From the NCBI GenBank assembly GCA_947452905.1, contig CANGEP010000002.1, positions 186,001-250,000 of the forward strand: a stretch of DNA of 64,000 nucleotides, read 5' to 3'. Within the stretch, counting starts at the first letter, position 1. Each line of letters begins with the position of its first letter. The translations under genes and the position numbers were made by a program. Under the pieces are notes generated by a model. That model saw only the letters and a list, made by a program, of their open reading frames with translations. It was not told the origin of the DNA and did not search any database. This DNA is from Bacteroidota bacterium. GTDB lineage: Bacteria > Bacteroidota > Bacteroidia > Chitinophagales > Chitinophagaceae. Shown one piece after another: positions 35,873 through 44,814 of this stretch.

Positions 35873-35893
35873 TTAGTATTTTAAAAATACTAA
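35873..35893. repeat. 21-bp perfect inverted repeat before the MFS gene
   Basis: TTAGTATTTT and AAAATACTAA flank a single A. The near-zero spacer makes it more like a protein-binding dyad than a terminator; no T tract follows on the minus strand. Confidence 0.55.
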
Positions 35894-35909
35894 TAAATGA
35901 GCATTTGAC

Positions 35910-36713
35910 CTATAAGTGATTTGTATACAATAAGGTAAGAATTATTAAACCTAAGGCAATTCGGTACCAACCAAAAAGAGCAAATCCTCTTTTTTGAATA
36001 AAATTGATAAAGAATTTTACAGTAAGTAAAGCCACCAAAAAAGCGATGATTCCACCTATGACTAAAGTGCTAATATTGTTACTTGTTAAAACTTCCGGAC
36101 TTTCTTTTAACACATCTAATGTGCTTTTAGCAGAAGCAGCTAGCATAGTGGGGACTGCTAAAAAGAACGAAAATTCGGCGGCTGTCTTTTTACTTAATTT
36201 TTGACTCATACCTCCAATAATGGTAGCGGCACTTCTACTAAGGCCGGGAAAAATAATGGAGAGTACTTGAAAGCAACCTACAATAAATGATTTTTTATAA
36301 CTCATTTCGTCGAGTTCATTTTGGATATGCGTTTTATTTTTATCAAATAATTTATCAATAAATAAAAGCACAACACCCCCTGCAACCATAACAATAGCGA
36401 TTACCCATAAATTTCCTAATGCAGCGTCGATATGTTTTTTTAATAAAGCACCAAAGAGCAGAGCCGGTATAACAGCTACCATTAATTTAATATAAAAACT
36501 AAAATGTTTAAAGTCGAAAAATTTTTTATTATAAACAACTACTACCGATGCTATGGCAGCAAGTTGAATCACAATTTCAAATAAATCCACAAAAGGATTG
36601 GGGCTGATTCCTAAAAAGGGATTCGCAAATTTCATATGTGCTGTACTCGAAATAGGCAAAAATTCGGTAAGGCCTTCAATGATAGCAATAATTACAGATT
36701 GGAATAAATTCAT
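35910..36713 (-). CDS. uppP: undecaprenyl-diphosphatase
   Basis: UppP (BacA) dephosphorylates undecaprenyl pyrophosphate and so recycles the lipid carrier of cell-wall synthesis. Signatures are AIIEGLTEFLPISSTAHMKFA near residue 10 (EGLTEFLPISSTAH) and the PGLSRSAATIIGGM loop near 160, both facing the active site. Eight hydrophobic segments fit the family and the 267-residue length is normal. It follows DUF3098, but a strong terminator lies between them, so it is likely to have its own promoter in the 28 bp upstream, where TTGACA is the only visible element. Confidence 0.96.
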   Translation of the reverse strand: MNLFQSVIIAIIEGLTEFLPISSTAHMKFANPFLGISPNPFVDLFEIVIQLAAIASVVVVYNKKFFDFKHFSFYIKLMVAVIPALLFGALLKKHIDAALGNLWVIAIVMVAGGVVLLFIDKLFDKNKTHIQNELDEMSYKKSFIVGCFQVLSIIFPGLSRSAATIIGGMSQKLSKKTAAEFSFFLAVPTMLAASAKSTLDVLKESPEVLTSNNISTLVIGGIIAFLVALLTVKFFINFIQKRGFALFGWYRIALGLIILTLLYTNHL

Positions 36714-36741
36714 ATTTTTTTGTTTGTCAAGTGCATTAAAA

Positions 36742-36774
36742 AAGCGACCCTTAGTTGCTTAATGAGGGTCGCTT
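36742..36774 (-). terminator. intrinsic terminator after DUF3098
   Basis: Read on the minus strand, AAGCGACCCT pairs with AGGGTCGCTT around a 13-nt loop and is followed by TTTTT. It separates the ftsX unit from uppP. Confidence 0.88.
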
Positions 36775-36794
36775 AAAAATAGTTAAGTAGTTTT

Positions 36795-37025
36795 TTACTT
36801 TTTAAAAATCGCGTATACCTCTACGATAAAACCTGCAATTACTACAATAGGCGCTAAGGTAACTCTACGAAAGCTGTATACTTGATTAGGATCAAATACA
36901 TTTGGATCGACACTCTTGCCACCTGACATTAGTAACATACCTACTAAAATTAAAGCTGCTCCAATAAACATCCAGATATAATTGGATTTGTTAAAAAATT
37001 GCAATGATTTTTTCTCTTGACTCAT
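36795..37025 (-). CDS. DUF3098 membrane protein
   Basis: This 76-residue protein has two predicted membrane helices (about 17-33, YIWMFIGAALILVGMLL, and 57-73) joined by a short loop with DPNVFDPNQVYSFRRVTLAP, the family pattern. DUF3098 proteins are found beside ftsX in Bacteroidota and probably accompany it, though no activity is known. It starts 34 bp after ftsX and ends at a terminator, so ftsX-DUF3098 forms a two-gene unit. Confidence 0.85.
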   Translation of the reverse strand: MSQEKKSLQFFNKSNYIWMFIGAALILVGMLLMSGGKSVDPNVFDPNQVYSFRRVTLAPIVVIAGFIVEVYAIFKK

Positions 37026-37059
37026 GACATTATTATTAGGGTATAAATATAAGTTTTAA

Positions 37060-37935
37060 CTAGTAAAGTTCGTCTAATTTCATTTTCAAATATTTGATTA
37101 CGCTACGGTAGGTACTCAATACAGATATGCCCATGCCAATAAAAATTAATCCGCCAAACAGTAGTAGGCTATTGTTAAAACCTTGTAGTGTTCTGATCTG
37201 AGGGAACTGCATGCTGGCCCATTCTATTAAGCTAAATAGTAAAACGATGGCAATTAAAGCACTTATAAGTCCGTTGATAAGCGCTCGTATTAATAAGGGT
37301 TTGGAAATAAAATTTCTGGTAGCACCTACCATTTGCATTGTCTTAATTAAAAAACGATTGCTAAACATAGCCAAACGAATGGTAGTATCGATACTAACAA
37401 TTACTATTAAGCAAAGTATAATGGAAAATACTAAAAAGATTAACCCGATTTTGGTAGCGCGTTCATTTAAGCTAGTGACTAAACTTTTAGGGTAAGAAAT
37501 ATCTGCCACCTCATTTTTAAATTGCGCATGTATTTGATTGGAGATAGCTTCTAAACTATCCGTATTTACATAGTTGGCTTTGGCAAAAAAATCGACACTT
37601 TCAGGAAGCGGATTTACATCTAAAATTTTAGCCCAATCTTCATTATTTTCTTTATTCCAAATAGCTTTTGCTTTTTCCTTGTTTACATATTCTACGTTTT
37701 TAGCGTACTCTTGCGTGGCTATAAATTGCTGAATTTTGCCAATCGAATTTTTATCTGAAGTTCGGAGGTAAGCGCTTATACGGATATCTTCCTTAAAATT
37801 GTCGCCAATAGAATGGAGGTTAATAAATAACCAGCCCATGATACCCATAATAAATAATACAATGGCTACCCCGATGATGCTATAAATGTAATTGGGTTTA
37901 CTGCGTTTTAAGGATCCAGTTCCTGTAGCTGCCAT
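37060..37935 (-). CDS. ftsX: cell division permease-like protein FtsX
   Basis: FtsX with FtsE controls peptidoglycan hydrolases at the division site. A membrane helix at about 17-37 precedes a periplasmic domain with the FtsX pattern EDIRISAYLRTSDKN near 45 and VEYVNKEKAKAIW near 80. Three further helices follow from about residue 165, including the C-terminal LLLFGGLIFIGMGISVLSTYRSV. Length is 291. The ftsE partner is not adjacent, as is common in Bacteroidota. It is divergent from leuS, and DUF3098 follows. Confidence 0.9.
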   Translation of the reverse strand: MAATGTGSLKRSKPNYIYSIIGVAIVLFIMGIMGWLFINLHSIGDNFKEDIRISAYLRTSDKNSIGKIQQFIATQEYAKNVEYVNKEKAKAIWNKENNEDWAKILDVNPLPESVDFFAKANYVNTDSLEAISNQIHAQFKNEVADISYPKSLVTSLNERATKIGLIFLVFSIILCLIVIVSIDTTIRLAMFSNRFLIKTMQMVGATRNFISKPLLIRALINGLISALIAIVLLFSLIEWASMQFPQIRTLQGFNNSLLLFGGLIFIGMGISVLSTYRSVIKYLKMKLDELY

Positions 37936-37975
37936 GGCACTTAAATTTTATTTGTTCACTTTGCAAATGTAGGGT

Positions 37976-38000
37976 TTTGGGCGCTAATGACTTACATTTG
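37976..38000 (+). promoter_or_regulatory. candidate leuS promoter
   Basis: TACATTTG at 37993-38000 is a perfect -7 motif, with TTTG at 37976-37979 only 13 bp upstream. It implies that leuS translation cannot begin at the upstream ATG at 37987. Confidence 0.55.
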
Positions 38001-38058
38001 CATAGGTCGAATTATGCCTATTTTAGGCTTATTTATAGATTTTTTAAGAAAAACGAAG

Positions 38059-40809
38059 ATGGAGTATCAATTTGGGTCCATTGAACAAAAATGGCAGTTG
38101 GCTTGGAAGCAAAAAAAGGCTTACCAGATTAGTAATGAAAGTACAAAACCAAAGTACTATGTATTAGATATGTTCCCTTATCCAAGTGGAGCCGGTTTGC
38201 ATGTGGGGCATCCTTTGGGGTATATCGCTTCGGATATTTTCAGTAGATATAAAAGGCTCAAAGGTTTTAATGTATTACATCCTATGGGCTACGATGCTTT
38301 TGGTTTGCCTGCGGAGCAGTATGCTATTGAACATGGTGTACATCCTTCTACAAGTACACATAACAATATTGATAATTTTAGAAAACAATTAGACAATATT
38401 GGTTTTTCTTATGATTGGGATAGAGAACTAAGAACCTGTGATGCGAGTTATTATAAATGGACACAATGGATTTTCTTGCAATTATTTAATGCTTACTATG
38501 ATCGAACAGCACAAAAAGCAAAGCCCATTAGTGAACTAGTTAACAGTTTTGAAAAAGAGGGTAATGCTAAGTATGAATGTCCTGCAGATACAAAATTGCA
38601 ATTTGATGCTGCTGTATGGAAGTCGATGAGTGAAAAAGAACAACAAGCTATTTTAATGCAATATCGATTAGCTTTTTGTGGTTATGGAGAAGTTAATTGG
38701 TGCGAGGCTTTGGGAACGGTACTAGCCAATGATGAAGTAATTAATGGATTTAGTGAAAGAGGGGGGCATCCTGTCGAAAAAAAGAAATTACGTCAATGGT
38801 ATTTAAGAATTACAGAATATGCTGATCGTTTGTTATCAGGACTAGATACTATTCATTTTAGCGAGGCTATGAAAGAAATGCAATCCAATTGGATTGGAAA
38901 AAGTTTTGGTGCCGAAATAGATTTTAAGGTTCAAGGCCATGAAGCGAATGTCAGGGTATATACCACCCGACCAGACACGGTATACGGTGTCGATTTTATG
39001 GTTCTTGCTCCCGAGCATGCTTTAATTGAAAGTATCACACCCGCTAGCCATCAAGCAGCAGTGGCCGAGTATATTGCTTATGTTAAAAGTAGAAGTGAGC
39101 GTGAGCGAATGGCTGAGAAAAAAATTACAGGTTGTTTCACGGGTGCCTATGTAATTAATCCTTTTAATCAGCAACCGATCCCTGTTTGGATTTCTGAATA
39201 TGTCTTAGCAGGCTATGGTACTGGAGCTATTATGGCAGTGCCTTGTGGGGATGAAAGAGATTTTAAATTTGCACAACATTTTAATATTCCTATTACTAAT
39301 ATTATTGGAGAAGCTTTTGATGGTAAAGAAGCCAACCCAACTAAAGAAGCCATATTAACCAATAGTGATTTCTTAAACGGAATTATTCAAAAAGATGCCA
39401 TTGCTATTGTGAATGATAAGATAGAAGCAATGGGTATAGGTAAGCGAAAAGTAAATTATAAAATGCGTGATGCTGCTTTTAGTCGTCAACGTTATTGGGG
39501 TGAGCCATTCCCTGTAAAATGGATAGATGGCATTGCTTATCCAATGTCTGAAACAGAATTGCCTTTATTATTACCTGAAGTAGATAATTATTCTCCAGGT
39601 CCAGAAGGCGAAGGGCCTTTAGCCAATATTGCCTCTTGGAAAGCAGAAAATTACGAAACCAATACGATGCCTGGTTATGCAGGTAGTAGTTGGTATTTTA
39701 TACGTTACATGGATCCAAGTAATACCCAAGAATTTTGTAGTCGTAAGGCTAGCGATTATTGGGGACAAGTAGATTTATACATTGGAGGAACAGAACACGC
39801 GGTGGGTCATTTGTTATATAGTCGTATGTGGACAAAAGCCTTATACGATTTGGGACATATAGGATTTGATGAGCCATTTAAAAAATTATTAAATCAAGGT
39901 ATGATTCAAGGTAGTTCTCGTTTTGTGTATCGCAAAAGAGGAACCCATACTTTTATTTCTGCAAGTTTAATAGCTGCACAAGAGGTTGATCAATTACATG
40001 TGGATGTAAATATGGTAGATGGGGTAGAATTAGATATGGAAGCTTTTAAGAAATGGAAACCAGATTATGCGAATGCTGAATTTAATTTAGAGGAGGGTAA
40101 ATATTTATGTGGAGTGGAAGTAGAGAAAATGTCTAAATCTAAATTTAATACGGTGAATCCGGACGATTTAGTTTCTAAATATGGGGCGGATACTTTTAGA
40201 ATGTATGAAATGTTCTTGGGTCCAGTAGAGCAAAGTAAACCATGGGACACCAAAGGTATCGAAGGGGTACACCGTTTTATTAAAAAGTTTTGGCGTTTAT
40301 TTTATGACGAATTAAAAGGGAAAGTTTGGGTGAATGAAACACCAACCAAAGAAGAGTATAAAATTTTACATAAGACTATAAAAAAAGTAGAAGAAGATAC
40401 AGAGCGTTATAGTTTTAATACTGCAGTTAGTACATTTATGATTTGCATTAATGAATTGTATGATGTAAAATGTCATAAAAAAGAAATTCTTGAGCAGGTA
40501 TTAATTTTAATTACGCCCTATGCGCCTCATTTTGCCGAAGAGCTTTGGTCGTTATTAGGCAATGAGGGACTTATTGTAGATGCGGCTTTTCCTGTCTTTG
40601 AATCTAAGTATGTTACTGAAACCAGTAAGGAATATCCTGTGAGCATTAATGGTAAAGTACGTGCTAATATTGCGATTGCTTTAGATGCTACAGAAGACCA
40701 GGTGAGGGAAATAGCGTTGGCCCATCCTGCCATTCAAAAATGGGTGGAGAATACGCCTATCAAAAAACTAATTTTTGTAAAAGGTAAAATGATTAATATC
40801 GTTATATAA
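38059..40809 (+). CDS. leuS: leucyl-tRNA synthetase
   Basis: LeuRS charges tRNA-Leu and edits mischarged products. The class I HIGH-type motif is PYPSGAGLHVGHPLGY near residue 45, the CP1 editing domain lies near 230-430 (including TTRPDTVYGV), and the KMSKS loop is EKMSKSKFNT near 690. From the ATG at 38059 (MEYQFGSIEQKW) it has 916 residues, longer than the 860 of E. coli because of insertions, for example near 170-215 and 625-675. An ATG at 38014 is the alternative start; 37987 lies inside the promoter. The tRNA-Leu(UAG) gene in this window is one of its substrates. Confidence 0.97.
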   Translation: MEYQFGSIEQKWQLAWKQKKAYQISNESTKPKYYVLDMFPYPSGAGLHVGHPLGYIASDIFSRYKRLKGFNVLHPMGYDAFGLPAEQYAIEHGVHPSTSTHNNIDNFRKQLDNIGFSYDWDRELRTCDASYYKWTQWIFLQLFNAYYDRTAQKAKPISELVNSFEKEGNAKYECPADTKLQFDAAVWKSMSEKEQQAILMQYRLAFCGYGEVNWCEALGTVLANDEVINGFSERGGHPVEKKKLRQWYLRITEYADRLLSGLDTIHFSEAMKEMQSNWIGKSFGAEIDFKVQGHEANVRVYTTRPDTVYGVDFMVLAPEHALIESITPASHQAAVAEYIAYVKSRSERERMAEKKITGCFTGAYVINPFNQQPIPVWISEYVLAGYGTGAIMAVPCGDERDFKFAQHFNIPITNIIGEAFDGKEANPTKEAILTNSDFLNGIIQKDAIAIVNDKIEAMGIGKRKVNYKMRDAAFSRQRYWGEPFPVKWIDGIAYPMSETELPLLLPEVDNYSPGPEGEGPLANIASWKAENYETNTMPGYAGSSWYFIRYMDPSNTQEFCSRKASDYWGQVDLYIGGTEHAVGHLLYSRMWTKALYDLGHIGFDEPFKKLLNQGMIQGSSRFVYRKRGTHTFISASLIAAQEVDQLHVDVNMVDGVELDMEAFKKWKPDYANAEFNLEEGKYLCGVEVEKMSKSKFNTVNPDDLVSKYGADTFRMYEMFLGPVEQSKPWDTKGIEGVHRFIKKFWRLFYDELKGKVWVNETPTKEEYKILHKTIKKVEEDTERYSFNTAVSTFMICINELYDVKCHKKEILEQVLILITPYAPHFAEELWSLLGNEGLIVDAAFPVFESKYVTETSKEYPVSINGKVRANIAIALDATEDQVREIALAHPAIQKWVENTPIKKLIFVKGKMINIVI

Positions 40810-40825
40810 TTTAAAACTAAGCTAT

Positions 40826-42934
40826 ATGAAAAAAGGATTTTTAGGAATGCTGGTTATGATCATGGGTGCTTCATTCGTACAAGCACAAATGCTACCCACC
40901 AATTTACCTCGTTTTGTTCGTTGGGTAGACAATGATCAGTTGGTAGTTAGTAAAAAATTAGCAGCAGATGCTTCCGCTAAAGAGTATCTATACAATTTAA
41001 ATACCAAACAATATAGCCCAGCACCCACTTTGGCCGCTTCTACCGATAAAGTGGTGATAGTTAAAAATGCTAATTTGTTTTTAAAGCAAAATGGTACCGA
41101 AACTCAATTAACCTTTGACGCTGCTGAAGAAAAAAATCCTATACTTTCTCCTGATGGTAATTATGTAGGGTACACCAAAAACAATAACCTATATACCATT
41201 AATTTAATAGATAAAAAAGAGATAGCAATAACCAATGAGAATACCAAAGGCATTTTAAATGGGTATGCTAGTTGGGTTTATTTTGAAGAAATTTTTGGTC
41301 GTCCTACACAGTACCGTGCTTTTTGGTGGAGTCCTGATAGTAAGTATATTTCTTTTATGCGTTTTGATGAACGCAATGTACCTATCTTTCCAATTTACAA
41401 TAGCGATGGGCAACATGGATTTATCGAAGAAACTAGATACCCTAAAGTGGGTGACCCAAATCCAACTGTGAAAATAGGTTGGGTAGCTCCCACTGGAGGT
41501 GCTATTACTTGGGCCGATTTTAACGACCAAGATGATCAGTATTTTGGATGGCCAATTTGGAATCCAAATAACAATACAATGTGGTTGTCTTGGATGGATC
41601 GTGGTCAAAATAATTTAAAAATTTATGAGCTTGATATGACTTCTGGAACTAAAAAAGAAGTGTACAAAGAGTATCAAAAAACATGGATTGACTTAGAGGA
41701 TAGGGTGAGTGGTAGAATTAATTTTTTAGCCAACAATCAAGGTTATATAGCGCAGTCCGATGCATCTGGTTGGAATCAATTGTATTTGTATGCTATGAAT
41801 GGTCAGTTAATGAATCCAATTACCAACGGAAAATATACAGTTACTGGCATTAAATTAATTGACGAAAAAGCAAAGACTATTTATTTCACAGCTCGTGGTA
41901 TTGAAAATACAGCAAGAGCCGATTTTTATTCGATTGGCTTTGATGGTAAAAATTTAAAAAGATTATCAAGAGGGGATTTTAATTTTAGTCAGGTATATTT
42001 AGCTCCTAATGCAAAACATTTTGTGGGCGTGTACAGTAATGTTCAAACACCTACAACTATGGCTATTTTTGATATTCCAAAAAAAGGAGAACCATTGGCA
42101 GAAGCCTTAGGTACTGCAGTGGATAGTAATTTTAAAGCCGAGACATTTGCAAAAACAGAATTAATACGTATTAAAAGTGCCGATGGCTTATATGAATTGC
42201 CAGCACTTGTTACATGGCCTAAAAATATGGACCCAACTAAGAAATACCCTATGCTTGTAAGTATATATGGAGGTCCTAATGCTGGCACTGTAATGGATAA
42301 TTGGTCGGCCCCTGCAGCAAAAGAAAATTTAGCAAAAGAAGGATTAATTCAGGTTGCTTTTGATCATAGAGCAAGTGGACATTTTGGAAAAGAAGGCGTT
42401 AATTACATGTATCGCAATTTAGGATATTGGGAAATGCAAGATTATATGACAATGGCTAAATGGTTCATTGAAAATGGCCATGCCGATGCTAAGCGTATTG
42501 GTATTACTGGTTTTAGCTATGGTGGATATATGAGTTGCTACGCTTTAACTTATGGCGCTTCCGTTTTTACACATGCTATGGCAGGGGGAAGTGTAGTGGA
42601 TTGGTCTTTGTATGATTCACATTATACTGAGCGTTATATGGATACGCCTAAAGAAAATCCAGAAGGCTATAAAAGCAGCAGTGTGCTTAGTTATGTAAAA
42701 GATTTTAAAGGTAAACTACAATTAGTACATGGCACATCTGACGATAATGTACACATGCAAAATTCCATCCAATTATTGAGTGCAATGCAAGACAATGGCA
42801 AGGACCTTGAATTTATGTTGTACCCAGGTGGTCGTCATGGATGGGGTGCTGCTAAGGGAAAACATTTTACCGAGTTAAAAAATAAATTTATCTATCAATA
42901 TTTGTTAGAGAAGCCTTATGTGGCAAGCAAGTAA
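40826..42934 (+). CDS. dipeptidyl peptidase IV-like S9 prolyl oligopeptidase
   Basis: This serine peptidase removes X-Pro or X-Ala dipeptides outside the cytoplasm. A signal peptide (1-20, ending SFVQAQ) leads into an eight-blade beta-propeller (about 40-430) with the DPP-IV Glu pair motif GYASWVYFEEIFGR near residue 150. The C-terminal alpha/beta hydrolase domain holds the triad: Ser in GFSYGGYMS near 566, Asp in GTSDDNVHMQ near 640 and His in GGRHGWG near 673. Length is 702. It is 16 bp after leuS and 18 bp before ruvB. Confidence 0.92.
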   Translation: MKKGFLGMLVMIMGASFVQAQMLPTNLPRFVRWVDNDQLVVSKKLAADASAKEYLYNLNTKQYSPAPTLAASTDKVVIVKNANLFLKQNGTETQLTFDAAEEKNPILSPDGNYVGYTKNNNLYTINLIDKKEIAITNENTKGILNGYASWVYFEEIFGRPTQYRAFWWSPDSKYISFMRFDERNVPIFPIYNSDGQHGFIEETRYPKVGDPNPTVKIGWVAPTGGAITWADFNDQDDQYFGWPIWNPNNNTMWLSWMDRGQNNLKIYELDMTSGTKKEVYKEYQKTWIDLEDRVSGRINFLANNQGYIAQSDASGWNQLYLYAMNGQLMNPITNGKYTVTGIKLIDEKAKTIYFTARGIENTARADFYSIGFDGKNLKRLSRGDFNFSQVYLAPNAKHFVGVYSNVQTPTTMAIFDIPKKGEPLAEALGTAVDSNFKAETFAKTELIRIKSADGLYELPALVTWPKNMDPTKKYPMLVSIYGGPNAGTVMDNWSAPAAKENLAKEGLIQVAFDHRASGHFGKEGVNYMYRNLGYWEMQDYMTMAKWFIENGHADAKRIGITGFSYGGYMSCYALTYGASVFTHAMAGGSVVDWSLYDSHYTERYMDTPKENPEGYKSSSVLSYVKDFKGKLQLVHGTSDDNVHMQNSIQLLSAMQDNGKDLEFMLYPGGRHGWGAAKGKHFTELKNKFIYQYLLEKPYVASK

Positions 42935-42952
42935 AAGCATTAAATTATTTAT

Positions 42953-43990
42953 ATGTCGAATCCTAATTTAGCCGCTACAAATCAAGCTTCCAATCCGCAG
43001 GATCGGGAATTTGAAAATAGTATTCGACCTACCGATATGGAGGCATTCTCGGGCCAACCTCAACTCATTGAAAATATTAGCATTTTTATAAAAGCTGCAA
43101 AATTGAGGGGAGAGGCGTTGGATCATATTTTATTTCATGGCCCCCCTGGTTTAGGCAAAACTACTTTAAGTCGTATTGTAGCCAACGAGATGGGTGTGCA
43201 GATAAAAGAAACCTCGGGACCAGTTATTGAAAAGCCAAGCGACTTAGCGGGCTTGTTAACGAGTTTAGAACCCAATGATGTTTTATTCATTGATGAAATA
43301 CACCGATTATCTACAGTGGTAGAAGAGTATTTATATGCAGCGATGGAAGACTATAAGATTGATATCATGATTGATAGCGGTCCTAATGCGCGCAGCATCG
43401 AAATAAATTTAAATCCCTTTACCTTAGTGGGTGCTACTACAAGAAGTGGAATGTTGTCGGCCCCCCTATTATCTCGTTTTGGTATTAAATCAAGACTGGA
43501 GTATTATCCAGCCTCAGTGATTGAAAAAATTATTGTAAGAAGTGCAGGAATTTTAGACGTTAAAATAAACGCAGACGCTGCAGGAGAAATTTCGCGTCGT
43601 AGTAGAGGTACTCCTAGAATTGCCAATGGTTTACTACGAAGAGTACGTGATTTTGCACAAGTATTAAATGAGGGTCAGGTGGATTTAGGTATTACTAAGC
43701 ATGCGCTAAAGGCCTTGAATGTGGATGATCATGGGTTAGATGAAATGGATAATAGAATATTATTGGCGATTATAGAAAAGTTCAAAGGGGGACCGGTGGG
43801 TATTACCACTATTGCCACTGCGGTGGGTGAGGAAGCAGGTACTATTGAGGAAGTGTATGAACCTTTTTTAATACAAGAAGGATTTTTACAAAGAACACCT
43901 AGAGGCAGAGAAGTAACACATAAAGCCTATGAACATTTGGGTCGAAAAAGAGATAGAGGTGGCTATGAAAACCCCGAATTATTTAGATAA
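42953..43990 (+). CDS. ruvB: Holliday junction branch migration helicase RuvB
   Basis: RuvB is the AAA+ motor that drives branch migration with RuvA. Walker A is [18 protein letters not shown] near residue 63, Walker [19 protein letters not shown] near 113, sensor 1 [18 protein letters not shown] near 160 and sensor 2 [20 protein letters not shown] near 218. A C-terminal winged helix ([21 protein letters not shown]) follows. Length is 345. It ends at a shared bidirectional terminator facing the response regulator gene. Confidence 0.98.
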   Translation: MSNPNLAATNQASNPQDREFENSIRPTDMEAFSGQPQLIENISIFIKAAKLRGEALDHILFHGPPGLGKTTLSRIVANEMGVQIKETSGPVIEKPSDLAGLLTSLEPNDVLFIDEIHRLSTVVEEYLYAAMEDYKIDIMIDSGPNARSIEINLNPFTLVGATTRSGMLSAPLLSRFGIKSRLEYYPASVIEKIIVRSAGILDVKINADAAGEISRRSRGTPRIANGLLRRVRDFAQVLNEGQVDLGITKHALKALNVDDHGLDEMDNRILLAIIEKFKGGPVGITTIATAVGEEAGTIEEVYEPFLIQEGFLQRTPRGREVTHKAYEHLGRKRDRGGYENPELFR

Positions 43991-44020
43991 AAAAAAGACC
44001 TCCATGGAGGTCTTTTTTTT
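43991..44020. terminator. bidirectional terminator between ruvB and the response regulator
   Basis: AAAAAAGACCTCC and GGAGGTCTTTTTT form a near-perfect palindrome around an AT centre, with A and T tracts on both sides; it serves convergent genes. Confidence 0.93.
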
Positions 44021-44037
44021 ATCGTTTCATTTTTAAA

Positions 44038-44736
44038 TTAATGTGCTACGAGTCTAAATCCATTACCGTGAATGTTTACAATTTCAATACTATCATCTTC
44101 TTTTAAGAATTTCCTTAGTTTGGCAATGTATACATCCATACTACGGCCGTTAAAGTAGGTGTCAGAGCCCCATATTTTTTTGAGGGCTTTTTCGCGGGTT
44201 AATAAATCATTTTTATGTTCCGCTAGCATTTTTAGTAACTCGTTTTCTTTGGGGGATAAAACTTGTATTTCTTCGCCTAATTTTAATTCTCTCAATTTTG
44301 GATTAAAATGGTATTTGCCTAATTCAAATTCTAAATTGTCGCTAATTTTATTATCTTCTTCATTTCGCTTAATGATGGCTTTAATTTTCAACATCAGTAC
44401 TTCGCTATCAAAGGGCTTGGTGATATAATCATCGGCGCCCAATTTATAACCATGAATGATATCTTCTTTTAAAGTTTTAGCACTTAAGAAAAATAAAGGT
44501 ACTTCAGGGTCAATGTCTCTAATCTCTTCTGCCAAGGTAAAGCCATCTACATGTGGCATCATTACATCTAGCAAGCATAGATCAAATTTTTCTCTCTGAA
44601 ATGCAGCTAGTCCTAAACGACCATCTCTTTCTAGCGTTACTTCATATTCGTCTAGTTCTAAATAGTTTTTTAAAACCAATCCTAAATTGCTATCATCTTC
44701 GCAAAGTAAAATTTTGTATTTTTTTTTGTCTTCCAT
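44038..44736 (-). CDS. OmpR/PhoB-family response regulator
   Basis: The receiver domain (about 1-120) has the acidic pocket in ILLCEDDSN, phospho-Asp in LCLLDVMMPHVDGF near residue 54 and the switch Lys in GADDYITKPF near 105. A winged-helix DNA-binding domain (about 130-230) ends VNIHGNGFRLV. The ATG at 44736 (MEDKKKYKIL) gives 232 residues; a nine-A run encodes its first lysines. No histidine kinase is adjacent, so the partner must be elsewhere. It is similar to the RprY group of Bacteroidota regulators. Confidence 0.9.
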   Translation of the reverse strand: MEDKKKYKILLCEDDSNLGLVLKNYLELDEYEVTLERDGRLGLAAFQREKFDLCLLDVMMPHVDGFTLAEEIRDIDPEVPLFFLSAKTLKEDIIHGYKLGADDYITKPFDSEVLMLKIKAIIKRNEEDNKISDNLEFELGKYHFNPKLRELKLGEEIQVLSPKENELLKMLAEHKNDLLTREKALKKIWGSDTYFNGRSMDVYIAKLRKFLKEDDSIEIVNIHGNGFRLVAH

Positions 44737-44814
44737 ATTGATTGCTTTATGTAAAGAAACGATTTTTAGTTTTTTAGTACATAAAATGGTTTCCAATGTT
44801 TTGTTAAAATATAC

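Noticed and set aside
44719..44727. Nine-A run just after the response-regulator start as a slippage site
   Set aside because: It encodes Lys-Lys-Lys at codons 4-6, and a shift there gives no meaningful product. A9 runs also occur elsewhere, for example at 32198-32206, so length alone is not evidence.
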